From Bathynomus jamesi (Eukaryota > Arthropoda > Malacostraca > Isopoda > Cirolanidae): 64,000 nucleotides of DNA. Both the position numbers and the translations under genes were made by a program. Position 1 is the first letter of the stretch. Every line of letters starts with the position of its first letter. Below, in pieces: positions 1 to 8,899 of this stretch. The stretch is taken from contig JAJOZX010000945.1 in NCBI GenBank assembly GCA_023014485.1, forward strand, positions 62,001-126,000, in the 5' to 3' direction. The notes under the pieces were generated by a model. It did not search any database and had not been told where the DNA came from. It saw only the letters and a program-made list of their open reading frames with translations.

Positions 1-8
1 CCAGCTTA

Positions 9-290
9 ATGTTTCAATTGAAGATGGAGAAATTTGCTGAAAGCTCTCAGTCCCCAGACATGTGCTATATTTACAGTAATATAGTGGAGCACCAGTTTGT
101 TGGGGATACCCAGGCACGCCTGCTGCGCATTGCCCACATCCCCAACCATAGAGGAAGGAGTTTGAGTATTACATATGACAGACCCCATTATGTGAATGTC
201 GCAACTAATTTAATAACCAATATCTCAATATATATAAGAACGATTAAGGGTGAAAACTTCCCATTCGGTAACGGGAGTTATAATGGATAG
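9..290 (+). pseudogene. Penton/minor-capsid-like protein, C-terminal fragment
   Basis: The frame reads a 93-residue fragment with the pattern SPDMCYIY, IVEHQFVGDTQARLLR and PHYVNV, then a stretch ending in PFGNGS. This order (short aromatic core, 'VGD...LLR', 'PHYV', terminal beta-strands) resembles the C-terminal part of the penton-like minor capsid protein next to the core and capsid genes in Maverick/adintovirus elements. That match is from memory of the family and not from a search. The N-terminal part is outside the window. The frame runs 8 bases into the next gene, and the usual last beta-strand is not recognisable, so the end may be frameshifted. The first ATG at position 9 is probably internal. 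Confidence 0.5.
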
Positions 291-663
291 AAAGCCTTTC
301 ACCGTCTATCGAGGGGTGAGATACCAGCGCGGTAGTGGACTTGGGTCCATTTTTTCATCCATACTATGTACGGCTGTTCCTTTGCTGAAGAGGGTTGCCA
401 GATACTTCGGAAGAAAAGCGCTACAATCAGGTCTTAACACTGCAGAAGACATATTGGCTGGGGCGGAACCTAAAGAAGCTCTAAAAAAACATTTAAAGCG
501 CACACGGGACGAAATCATCAAAGATGCAAAGAGAAAAATGCGTGGTGGCGGGAAGAAGAGGGCTGTCCGGAAGAAGGGGTCACGTGGTATTAAACGTAAA
601 AGGATATCAAAAAAGAAGTGCTGTAAGCGAATGAAACCTATGGTTGACCACTTTTTTGACTGA
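283..663 (+). CDS. Adenovirus pX-like small basic core protein
   Basis: This is an uninterrupted frame of 126 residues from the ATG at 283 (MDRKPF); an upstream in-frame ATG at 250 lies inside the previous gene. The first 50 residues contain YRGVRYQRGSGLGSIF and a hydrophobic helix ending in VPLLKRVARYFGRKAL. A lysine-rich helix with KEALKKHLKRTRDEI follows, and the protein ends in a strongly basic tail with RGGGKKRAVRKKGSRG and a CC pair. The YxGxxYQRGxGLGSxF motif with a basic tail is typical of the small virion protein found beside the capsid gene in adintovirus/Maverick elements; family members have been likened to adenovirus pX and may bind DNA or membrane. It is the only late gene here without an obvious break. 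Confidence 0.6.
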   Translation: MDRKPFTVYRGVRYQRGSGLGSIFSSILCTAVPLLKRVARYFGRKALQSGLNTAEDILAGAEPKEALKKHLKRTRDEIIKDAKRKMRGGGKKRAVRKKGSRGIKRKRISKKKCCKRMKPMVDHFFD

Positions 664-743
664 TATAAGCTAAGGACATTGATCTCATGAATCATAGTTT
701 GTTTACTACTTGTCGAGAGAGGAGGCACTATTTCTAACTCGTC

Positions 744-2043
744 ATGGCACGCTTCATCCACCCATGTAGTTCACAATGCTGTAAATCGGAGCTATCCCTT
801 TTTGAGATGCCTCCAACTCAAGTTTCTATTGAGCACAGTGACTTTATTACAATTAACCCTTTAAACACAATTAGTTCCCCGAGTGCTCCTATAGAATTCG
901 TGATACCCAGCTCAGGCCTTACTTTTTTGATCCAAGCTGTGTGCACATGTACGCTAAGCTACGTATAGCCCATTCTGATGGAACGGACTGCGATGACAAA
1001 TATGCTGTATACCCTGAAACAAACTTTCTGCACTCCATATTCAACCAGTGTGACGTATATTTAAATCAGGCCAACATATCGTCAGGCACGGGATACTATC
1101 ATCTACGAGCCTATCTGGAAAATGTCCTCAACTTTTCCAAAGAAGCGAAGGCTACCTTTTTAAGTGCCGAGGGATATTATCAAACTAAAGACGAAAGTAG
1201 TATAAAGGACAAATTTAAAAATTCTAAAAAAAGATATACGAGTGTTTTGGACGTCTGCACACAGATTTCACTTTCCAGGAGAAGTTGCTTGTCAACGGGG
1301 TGGATATGAAAATAAAGCTCACCCGCACGAGTCCTGAGATCTGCTTAAATCTGGATGCTGATCAAGAAGAGGGAGCAAAGCCCGTTGTGGTTCACATTAT
1401 GGACACATACCTCCGCGTACGGCGAGTGAAATTAAGTTCACCAAAACAACTAGAAATTGAGAAAAATTTACTAAACGCTACAGTGAAATACCCTATTAAC
1501 AGAGTACAAATCAAACTATATACGGTGCCTGCAGGGTTGGCGTCGAAGCAGATAGAAAACATCGCCCTGGGAAATCTTCCTAAAAGGATATTAATCGGAA
1601 TGCAGGACCATGCTTCGGTGAATGGAAAATATAAAAAGAGTGCCTTTAAATTCGAGAATTTCGGACTTAAAAATATAACTCTATACGTTAATGGCATTGC
1701 TTTGGGTGGAACATTGGATACGGACTATTCATCAGACGCTGTGTTACCTCTTTGCGCGAGAGCCTATAGTAATCTGACCCATATTGCAGGTGATTGTGAT
1801 GAGCTCGGTAATGGGGTAACGCAGAAAGAATTCATTGATCAATTTAACCTTTATCCGTTTGACATTACACCTGACTTATCTGCTAGCGTAAATACGCATT
1901 TAAGCCCACAACAGAGCGGAAACATCTCAGTGAGGTTGGAATTCACCAAGCCTATAGACGCGCCTATTAGTGTACTAGTATATCTCGAGTCGCAAGCCCT
2001 AATAGAAGTAGATAGATTTAGGAGCGTTATCACTGACTTTTAA
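744..2043 (+). pseudogene. Major-capsid-like protein with two frameshifts
   Basis: Three consecutive frames (744-968, 941-1309, 1285-2043) together cover one protein of about 430 residues. The N-terminal part carries SELSLFEMPPTQVSIE, the middle part FLHSIFNQCDVYLN and YHLRAYLENVLNF, and the C-terminal part LLVNGVDMKIKLTR, PKRILIGM and a final ALIEVDRFRSVITDF. The 'FLHSIF..CDVYLN', 'LVNGVD' and 'EVDR' landmarks are those of the capsid-like protein that sits after the pX-like gene in adintovirus-like elements and is annotated as uncharacterised in many animals. Frame changes fall near 925, at a run of T, and near 1260. It is therefore not translatable as one protein. The double jelly-roll hexon assignment is inference. 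Confidence 0.6.
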
Positions 2044-2044
2044 A

Positions 2045-2430
2045 ATGGATGCTAATACACTTCAGAGAGTAATGAATAGTGAACGAGTCACACGTTCCAA
2101 ATTTATCGGCGTGTTTGCGAAGAATGAAACATTGAGTTTGCCAAGTACGCGAGAATGCGGTAGTCTTATTGTGAACACAGATGTCATCGGTAATGAAGGG
2201 ATTCATTGGTTGCAATCTATTTTAAAAATAGACACCGCCTGTACTATTTTGATTCACTCGGTACTCAACCCTGGAGTGACCCTGTTTTGTAAAATTTCTC
2301 GCTCAGTTACATATTCCCGAAGTTGTATGGAACCCGTTTCGAACAAGGATATTTTAGTAATACTTGTGGAATGTACTGCATTTCATTTCTCATGCATATG
2401 TCACGTGATAAAGAATTTATAAATTTTTAA
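2045..2430 (+). pseudogene. Adenain-like cysteine protease, broken
   Basis: It starts 1 base after the capsid-like stop. The first frame (2045-2240) has FIGVFAKNETL, then a strand ending in LIVNTD and GIHWLQSI, whose histidine fits the catalytic His of adenovirus-type proteases. From about 2240 the homologous sequence continues in another frame, which holds YFDSLG (catalytic Asp position) and, near 2360-2390, TCGMYCISFLMHM, whose first Cys fits the catalytic nucleophile. That frame also has an in-frame TAA near 2290. The original gene thus has one frameshift and one stop and is not functional. Adenain-like proteases cleave virion precursors in adenoviruses and Mavericks. The stop of the second frame is at 2428-2430. 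Confidence 0.7.
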
Positions 2431-2433
2431 AAT

Positions 2434-3262
2434 TTATTCGACCCGTGTCACACTCACGAAACGATGAAATGGTATGCAGACAGATAAAAATCCGTTTTCC
2501 AATTGTGCGTACTCGTTGTATAGTATAATGTTTTTGTTCGTGTGTATATTTGTAACGTTAGTTTGTATATTCTGTAGTTTAAGATGGTTATTGTACTGAT
2601 TTCTTTCATTTAATAAATTGATGAAAATATATTGTCTTCTTCCCCCCAAAAAGATCGAAAAACACTTACATTATTTCGATGTGACATTCATTATGCTGAC
2701 TGTTCGGTATATCCTCCGTATTCATGACACGAGATTCTTCAAAAGATTGTATAACACGTGTCAAATCCTCATCGGACCTTAAAGGAGAAAGAATAATGTT
2801 CATATTGAATCTTTTTTAATAAAAACTATACAGAGTATACATATTGTAAGACAGACCCCATTATGTGAAGATATCTTTGGTTCGCTCAGAGAAGCTCATT
2901 TAAGAGGTAATTCCGAATAACATTTATAAAAAACATGCAAAAGATTGCCATAAAAAATTTCGATTTTAGCATAATGGTGAGTATCTAAATGAAGTATTTG
3001 ACGAGATACTACATCCCTCCATATATATGAAATCATCTTTCTGACAGTTTGTGAATAAAAAATAAAATAAAATTATAGACACTTACATTTCTATGGTAGT
3101 CCCTTGCGTCGGATTGTAAGGAGCGTCATTGCAAATATCATCAACGGTTTGCGTTGGAAATAATCCATCACGGTCAATCGCGTTAAAAAGATTAATTGCA
3201 GTCAATGCTGCAGTGTCACCTTCTTGATACAAATCCGGAAAAGTGTAAAGTTCGTGATCCAT
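2434..3262 (-). CDS. Three-exon gene of unknown function, convergent with the viral late genes
   Basis: Exon 1 is 3262-3087, exon 2 is 2810-2670 and exon 3 is 2602-2434 (with stop). Both donors are AT|GTAAGTG. The acceptors are AAAAAAG|A and GAAAG|A. Both introns (276 and 67 bases) are phase 2, and the joined frame is open for 161 codons. The start is in strong context (CCGCCATGG). Exon 1 begins MDHELYTFPDLYQEGDT, exon 2 contains LRSDEDLTRVIQSFEE, and exon 3 is asparagine-rich and ends in RFVSVTRVE. No domain, signal peptide or membrane segment was recognised. The stop (2436-2434) lies 3 bases from the end of the protease gene on the other strand, and an AATAAA overlaps the stop. The tight tail-to-tail packing suggests it belongs to the viral element, perhaps as an early or regulatory gene; a host gene is the alternative. 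Confidence 0.6.
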
Positions 3263-3324
3263 GGCGGAGGGAATGTTTATTCACTGGCAGAGGGAATGTT
3301 TATTCACTGGCGAAAATAGCTACT

Positions 3325-3420
3325 GTTACTCCCAACTGAAAAATATTTCCTTTTATATGCACAATCACCAAGCTCCGCCCCAAAAGATCAAGAGCAGATG
3401 TTCGTAATGATTGGTTGGCA
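3325..3420 (-). promoter_or_regulatory. CCAAT, GC-box and TATA promoter of the minus-strand spliced gene
   Basis: Read on the minus strand, a CCAAT box lies at 3414-3410, a GGGGCGG box at 3381-3375 and TATAAAAGG at 3357-3349. With a start about 30 bases after the TATA box, near 3327, the leader would be about 65 bases. The spacing (about -87, -52, -30) is that of a classical RNA polymerase II promoter. The leader contains two copies of a 24-base unit, at 3262-3310, just before the ATG. Confidence 0.6.
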
Positions 3421-3629
3421 GTGTAACTGGGTGGAGCTATGATAAGTTTGTGTACCAATCGTAACACCGATATAACGGGTCCATGCTTTGGACGACTAAT
3501 GGCATCTTTATATTTTCTCCATAGATTTAATGCTCGTATTACCCCTTGCATTCTCCGTCACGACAATATTTGTATCTATACTTGGTTTTCTCCAATCCAT
3601 CCCTTTATGCAATATTGTTCACAACAATA

Positions 3630-3752
3630 TTTTATTATTTTGCGTCCATACTAAATTGAGTTTCAAATTTCGGTTGCAAGTTATTTTGCGGCCATACTAA
3701 ATTGATCCTCAATTTTTCGGGTGCAAATTATTTGGCAACCATACTAAACACA
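3630..3752. repeat. Three diverged tandem copies of a ~50-base unit
   Basis: A block ending in CCATACTAAA recurs near 3655, 3703 and 3749, each preceded by a variant of TTATTTTGCG. The copies are 46-48 bases apart and diverged. The surrounding 3420-3800 shows no coding signal. Confidence 0.6.
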
Positions 3753-3805
3753 GCTTTCCCAAGATTTCTGACTTGTGGATTTTTACTTCTCGCATAGATG
3801 TGTGA

Positions 3806-4102
3806 ATAAATAACCACCCCGCCAGTGCTGAAACTTAGTTCAGATTCCACGTTGAACTGTAGGTCTAAGGCAGAGTGAAAAGCTTAACCATTGTTACAAT
3901 TCGGCGAGGAGTTAGTTATTATTATTATTACTAATGAGAAAAATCTACATTGTTTTTGTGCATATCACATTTTGCAGCCACACTATTCCCGGATCAATAA
4001 TCACTAATGTAATCGAGAGGATTTTATAATAAAGAAATTGTAAATATATCCATTCCTTTATTTATTTAAAAAGAAGAAGAAAAGAATGAACAAAACTCTC
4101 TC

Positions 4103-4141
<39 letters not shown>

Positions 4142-4455
4142 CACACGAGATAGGTGTACGCCTGGTGTGAATGAATTCTGTATTTTAAATGAATCTATAG
4201 TTTCATTGGTACGTTTTATTTCCCACTAACTGTGTGCACGAGATAAGTGTACGCATGGTGTAAATGAACTCTGAAGCTGTTCATTCAATACAAGGACAAG
4301 AACTACCACAATAAGTAATGCATCCCGTGCAATTTCTGCCACCCCGTGCTGCAGTTTAGTTCGGTTTCCACGTTAAACTGTGGGTCTAAGGCGGAGTGAA
4401 AAGCTTGACCAATGCAATTCGGCGAAAAAGAGTTAGCTATTGTTATTACTATTGT
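3806..4455. repeat. Direct duplication of a ~110-base unit plus a shorter companion repeat
   Basis: The stretch 3816-3925 (containing CCACGTTGAACTGTAGGTCT and ending in a TTA run) is repeated at 4350-4450 with about 85% identity (CCACGTTAAACTGTGGGTCT, then GAGTGAAAAGCTTGACC). Between them, ACACGAGATAGGTGTACG at 4141 recurs as GCACGAGATAAGTGTACG at 4236. No gene is visible; the only open frames run through TA or GT tracts. Confidence 0.65.
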
Positions 4456-4467
4456 AATTTGTACCAC

Positions 4468-4470
<3 letters not shown>

Positions 4471-4548
<78 letters not shown>
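4471..4548. repeat. (TA)n(GT)n microsatellite
   Basis: About 40 bases of TA are followed by about 36 bases of GT. A shorter TA tract is at 4107-4138. Tracts of this type are the usual insertion sites of the mobile elements in this window. Confidence 0.95.
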
Positions 4549-4549
<1 letters not shown>

Positions 4550-4559
4550 ATTTTTGAAA

Positions 4560-5235
4560 AAATGTATAATAATAATAATAATAATATATCTCCAATTCAA
4601 TAACAGAGATGTTATCTATGAATATGACACCTTACAAATTATGTGTAAATAAAAATAACTAAGTTGATAAAATATAAAACATTTTTTATTTACACAACAA
4701 ACGCATGGAGAGAACTAGAAGAGGTGGAATCGAGTCTTTGAGAGAGAGAAAGTTCAACCCAAATTCCTTCTCGCCAGTTTGCGGTTTTAAAAGGCCTCGG
4801 GCTGGACCTTTTTGCTGAATCTCTTGCTTACCTGCTCCGCTCACTCCTCGTCTCAACACAATGTTAAAACAAAACATTCTAAAAGTTAATATTGGGATTC
4901 GTTTTAATAACTGAAAGAAAGTAAATAGAACGGCGTTTAAATAATTAGTTTCTTATATTGTTAATGTTGGTTTTAATAATTGATTCTCTTAAAAGGAGAA
5001 AATTCATTTGCTTTAAATTAATATACTTTTGTCATTTTTCTGATTTTCATTCACATAATATATACAGAGGTGTGTGTGTGTGTGTGTGCATAGATTTGAG
5101 AATATGTTAATTGAACGATTTCTTTTGCTAAGCCAATTGTTTAGTGAATTTTTTAATGTTAATATATATATATATTTTTAATGTTTATATATGTATATAA
5201 GGAATGACAAAATTAAATAGACACAGTTAATATGA
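4560..5235. other. Non-coding stretch; possible retroelement leader or tail at 4680-4880
   Basis: On the minus strand 4877-4680 contains GCAGGTAAGC, a fair splice donor, and AATAAAAAAT near 4685, a polyadenylation-like signal. The 63-codon open frame there resembles nothing I know. The rest is AT-rich with a GT tract at 5069-5088. Confidence 0.3.
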
Positions 5236-5239
5236 TTCT

Positions 5240-5283
<44 letters not shown>

Positions 5284-5386
5284 TTAACTGCAATGACCAC
5301 GCAGTATATTAATGTATAGAAACGACGTAAGTATAGAGGAGTGTTCTGCACACGAGGAAGAGAAATAACGAACAAATGAAAAATAA

Positions 5387-5460
5387 GGCACCCCCCGGGA
5401 ATCGAACCCAGGATCTTCCAATTGCCGGTCAGACGTGCTAACCACTACACCACGGAGCCA
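5387..5460 (-). repeat. tRNA-like head, group A, copy 1
   Basis: The minus sense has an A box (GTGTAGTGGTTAGC) and a B box (GGTTCGATTCC). A cloverleaf is nearly possible: anticodon stem TCTGA/TTGGA with two G-T pairs, and a T stem of 5 pairs. The anticodon loop CCGGCAA lacks the invariant T33 and the acceptor stem has mismatches, so a working tRNA is unlikely. The anticodon arm resembles tRNA-Arg, which is inference. Confidence 0.65.
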
Positions 5461-5939
5461 CGATAGTCAGAAGTGGCCAATTCTCCTACATAGGGCAGAA
5501 ACCAATGCCTTGAGAGGGCACCCTCGCAAATCGTGAATATGTACATTTAACTGCAATGACCACGCAGTATATTAATGTATAGAAACGACGTAAGTATAGA
5601 GGAGTGTTCTGCACACGAGGAAGAGAAATAACGAACAAATGAAAAATAAGGCACCCGCCCGGAATCGAACCCAGGATCTTCCAATTGCCGGTAGTGGCTA
5701 CCACTCTACCGGCAATTGGAAGATCCTGGGTTCGATTCCCGGGCGGGTGCCTTATTTTTCATTTGTTCGTTATTTCTCTTTCTCGTGTGCAGAACACTCC
5801 TCTATACTTACGTCGTTTCTATACATTAATATACTGCGTGGTCATTGCAGTTAAATGTACATATTCACGATTTGCGAGGGTGCCCTCTCAAGGCATTGGT
5901 TTCTGCCCTATGTAGGAGAATTGCGACTTCTGACTATCG

Positions 5940-6014
5940 TGGCTCCGTGGTGTAGTGGTTAGCACGTCTGACCGGCAATTGGAAGATCCTGGGTTCGATT
6001 CCCGGGCGGGTGCC
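5940..6014 (+). repeat. tRNA-like head, group A, copy 2
   Basis: This head has the same A box, B box and defective anticodon loop as the copy at 5387. It is followed directly by the constant tail. It lies in the right arm of the palindrome. Confidence 0.65.
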
Positions 6015-6202
6015 TTATTTTTCATTTGTTCGTTATTTCTCTTCCTCGTGTGCAGAACACTCCTCTATACTTACGTCGTTTCTATACATTAATATACTGC
6101 GTGGTCATTGCAGTTAAATGTACATATTCACGATTTGCGAGGGTGCCCTCTCAAGGCATTGGTTTCTGCCCTATGTAGGAGAATTTCGACTTCTGACTAT
6201 CG

Positions 6203-6277
6203 TGGCTCCGTGGTGTAGTGGTTAGCACGTCTGACCGGCAATTGGAAGATCCTGGGTTCGATTCCCGGGCGGGTGCC
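6203..6277 (+). repeat. tRNA-like head, group A, copy 3
   Basis: This head is identical to the copy at 5940 over nearly its whole length and starts exactly 263 bases after it. The tail that follows is cut at 6350. Confidence 0.65.
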
Positions 6278-6379
6278 TTATTTTTCATTTGTTCGTTATT
6301 TCTCTTCCTCGTGTGCAGAACACTCCTCTATACTTACGTCGTTTCTATACATATATAAGGTAAGGAGAAAGTTGTTCAA

Positions 6380-6620
6380 TTGTGTGTGTGTGTGTGTGTG
6401 TATTTCGTCTGAACTATTATTTTGACGATTGTACGTATTATATTATTTTTGTGCAGTAGAAGGAAAATTCTATTTATTTCATTAATAAACATTTTCTTAT
6501 TGTCAATTTCGATTTTCAAGAGAAAGTCTGTATGCTTTGGTAACGAATTAAAATAAATGGTGGTATCTAGCAACTCATCTTAATAATGTATACCTGTACA
6601 ATTAAAATAAAAAATGATAT
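6380..6620. other. Non-coding: GT tract and a short direct repeat
   Basis: A (GT)n tract lies at 6381-6401. The stretch AATTAAAATAAATGGTGGTATCTAGC near 6546 recurs at about 6600 as AATTAAAATAAAAAATGATATCTGGC (about 80% alike). No gene seen. Confidence 0.5.
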
Positions 6621-7250
6621 CTGGCAACTCAACCATCATCTATATAAGACCCGTTTGGCTTCGGAGCTGGCAGTTTGATGATGACAGCTGTTGAATAAAG
6701 ATCTCTCTCCTTTCCTTCTTAGGTTAAGACTTAGCTTAGTTTCCTTTTGGGGGGTTAGGACATCCCACCTTGTCCCCCCAAAGTCCTCCTCCGTCTATCC
6801 TTTCTCTCTTAGGCTAAGGCAACCCCTTTGGGGGGAGATCATCCTCCCTTCTCCCCCCGAAGATCCCTCCCCTCTGCCCCCTTCAGTGTACCCCTCCCCC
6901 CCTTGGTTCCTTCTAAGCCAACTGGCTGATTAGGGGTCTATAAAAGGACGGCGGGTCAGCTGAAGCGTTATTATGCACTTGGCAGGAGGCAGGTGAACAC
7001 CTCTCTTCCTTTCTCTCCTTCTCCTCTCTTTCTCTTGGGGGATAACGCCCCCTCCCGGTTTCATGACCCCTTGTTGCACCCGAAGCATCCCCCCACCCCC
7101 TTTGCAACATTGAGTTGTTGCATATCCCCACCCCCCTTTGCAGCATTGAATTGTTGCATACCCCCACCCCACCCCTTTGCAACCCTACCCCCTTTGCAAC
7201 ATTGACCATTATCTCTTGCAACATTGCAACATTCCTGCACTCTAACCTTT
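6620..7250 (-). repeat. GC-richer interspersed repeat, also at 63.3-63.7 kb; LTR-like signals
   Basis: The minus sense matches the plus strand at about 63,340-63,660. Shared blocks include TATCCCCCAAGAGAAAGAGA, the AGGAGAAGGAGAGAAAGGAA block and AATCAGCCAGTTGGC. At 7070-7235 a minisatellite built on TTGCAACATTG with C-rich spacers produces long but meaningless open frames. On the plus strand TATATAAG (6641) and AATAAAG (6694) lie 53 bases apart, as in an LTR; this is only suggestive. Confidence 0.6.
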
Positions 7251-7998
7251 TGCGGCTATTCTACTAAGCATGGGTAAAATCAAGCGGTAGCGGAGTGACA
7301 GGAGAGCAGGAGAGCGGAACAGTAGGCTTCATTTTGCTGCTGCCAATAATGTATTTTGTGCACAACCACAGTTGTTTTTATAGTATCATCGCATTATGAT
7401 TAAACTAATGTTGTATAGTAACAAAAAGATTGAGCTCTTTATTTTTGAAAACTACAGTGTAACATCTTTGGTAATAGAGTGACAAAAATGTATTGCATTT
7501 TTGGAGGGGTTTAAACAAAATTACAACAGTTTAAAGTATATCATGACTGAATATTGAGACAAAAATAATTATTGCTTTTGCTGCAGCATCAAGAAAGCTC
7601 GATTATAAAATTAAATTTTCACCATTGATGTTCAACTCCCCTTGACTTTACCCATTTACAAAGACTATTGTCGCTAAGATGGAAATGACTTCCATTTTGG
7701 TCATTCCATATTCCCATATTTCCATGTTTGCTAACAATGAGTTCACTATTCCTTCGAGAAGAGTGAATTCGAACCGTTCTCCAATTAATTCGAAGTACAA
7801 TCACCCCCTTGCAGTCCTTATTCCACCCTTTTCGTCATAATAATGTCTTTCATTGCCTTGACTCTACATTTGTCCGTATTATTAACCATATAAATTACAT
7901 GAAATCCTAAATCTAATCCCACCTAAATTAATGATTTCCTTCTACTTCATAATTACATCTATCATATTCGATTTTCCATCTGTAAATACTCCTTAATC
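7250..7998. other. No gene seen
   Basis: AT-rich sequence without a long open frame, splice-phase-consistent exon or recognisable repeat. A 61-codon frame on the minus strand at 7619-7804 has no recognisable features. Confidence 0.5.
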
Positions 7999-8799
7999 CA
8001 GTGGTGGCAAACCTTTTTTGCTGGCGAGTCATTTTTGTTACGTTTGATTTAAAAAAAAACGAAATTGGGTCGCAATGATTTATTTACTTACTATTTTTAT
8101 TGAGAAACTTGTTGGATTTTAGCTGTTAACGTTTTGATCCGAGGTTTATATTTAGTTGTCTAGTCTCACACATGTAGTACTCATATCTGTGCCAAGGCGA
8201 TTCCTAGTGGTGGATTTGACAAAATTCATGGAGGAAAACAACTGTTCACATGAATAAAATGAACCAAACACTGTTAGCAGAGCTAATGCTAGTTTTTTCA
8301 TTGATGCAAAAGAATTTCGTAAAGAGTTCCATTCTGCAAGAATAAGATTCGCTACTCTTTCTATTGATTGTTGTTCTCTGGTAACACCCAAAATTGACGA
8401 CTCCAATTCATTTTCTTATAATTTCAGATTAAGATAATAAATTTAGTCTTCCATACTGCACTTTCTTGGAAGTCAACCAATTCCATTTCTAAATTACCAA
8501 TGTCAAGCCAATGAAAAGCTCATAACTGAAGATCTTCAAATTGAATAGTATGGGGGAATTGGATGAAATGTAAGTTGTCATACATACACACACGTTTTTA
8601 AACGTATACTATACGTTTAAAAACGTTTCAATGTGTCTCAGCTGTTTATTTCGGTGGGAGAATAAAATAATTTTAAAACTGTAAGGGAGAAAATATTAAA
8701 AATTAAAGTCATATTTTATTTAAATAAGAATTTGTGGGTCACTAAAAATTACCTCGTGAGTCAGTACTTGACCCGCGGGTCAGTGGTTCGCCATCACTG
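7999..8799. mobile_element. hAT-type element, internally deleted
   Basis: The left end is CAGTGGTGGCAAACC and the right end, inverted, is CAGTGATGGCGAACC, which is typical of hAT elements. Subterminal GACTCAC/GTGAGTC repeats are also inverted. Inside is a remnant of a hAT transposase. A clear 8-bp target duplication was not found; the flanks share only a TAATCC-like string. Confidence 0.65.
8152..8406 (-). pseudogene. hAT transposase C-terminal dimerisation fragment
   Basis: The 84-residue frame contains LALALLTVFGSFYSCEQLFS followed by SMNFVKSTTRNRLGTD. This matches the C-terminal hAT dimerisation segment of SCAND3/GTF2IRD2-type transposase-derived proteins, in which the 'FGS.Y.CE..FS.M' core is conserved. 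The catalytic RNase-H part is absent. The fragment lies inside inverted terminal repeats of hAT type, so it is a relic of the element's own gene. Confidence 0.65.
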
Positions 8800-8814
8800 C
8801 GGTCTAATCCATAG

Positions 8815-8860
<46 letters not shown>
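8815..8860. repeat. (TA)n microsatellite
   Basis: A run of TA of about 45 bases directly follows the hAT element. Confidence 0.95.
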
Positions 8861-8863
<3 letters not shown>

Positions 8864-8899
8864 TACACGAGTATATGCATACTCTTATTACCAATACTG

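Larger units (their letters stand above)
1..3420. mobile_element. Endogenous adintovirus/Maverick-like viral element, partial
   Basis: Four virus-like genes lie head to tail on the plus strand (penton-like tail, basic pX-like protein, capsid-like protein, adenain-like protease), followed by a convergent spliced gene on the minus strand. The set of a penton-like and a hexon-like protein, an adenovirus-type protease and a small basic core protein is what adintoviruses and Maverick/Polinton elements carry. The genes are packed with gaps of 1 to about 80 bases. The element enters at the left window edge, so its polymerase, integrase and left end are not visible. No terminal inverted repeat was recognised; the right limit is set at the minus-strand promoter. 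Three of the four late genes are broken, so this is an old integrated copy. Confidence 0.65.
5275..6350. repeat. tRNA-derived SINE-like array A, tandem and inverted
   Basis: A 263-base unit contains a tRNA-like head (about 74 bases) and a constant tail with CGACGTAAGTATAGAGGAG (minus sense) and GAGGGTGCCCTCTCAAGGC. Two units run minus (tRNA heads at 5387-5460 and, truncated, 5652-5695) and then turn to plus at about 5702 (heads at 5709-5757 truncated, 5940-6014 and 6203-6277). The two halves form a palindrome with an intervening loop of about 15 bases around TAGTGGCTACCACTC. Copies differ at only a few positions. The tail carries no LINE-like 3' end that I recognise. Confidence 0.8.

Noticed and set aside
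306..761. 151-codon minus-strand frame
   Set aside because: It lies opposite the pX-like gene, whose lysine- and arginine-rich codons leave the reverse frame open. No protein features.
1392..1697. 101-codon minus-strand frame
   Set aside because: Shadow of the capsid-like gene, which has family landmarks on the plus strand.
4412..4603. 63-codon open frame on the plus strand
   Set aside because: It runs through (TA)n and (GT)n tracts and codes only for Tyr-Ile and Cys-Val runs. The same holds for frames at 46,746-46,955, 50,036-50,236, 27,210-27,437 and 25,465-25,650.
5387..6277. Functional tRNA genes
   Set aside because: The anticodon loop lacks T33 and the acceptor stem has mismatches. 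All heads sit in a repeat unit with a constant tail, so they are tRNA-derived repeats.
6913..7224. Overlapping open frames of 80-103 codons
   Set aside because: They arise from the TTGCAACATTG minisatellite and show only repeated GV/CNN patterns. The frames at 63,323-63,736 have the same cause.
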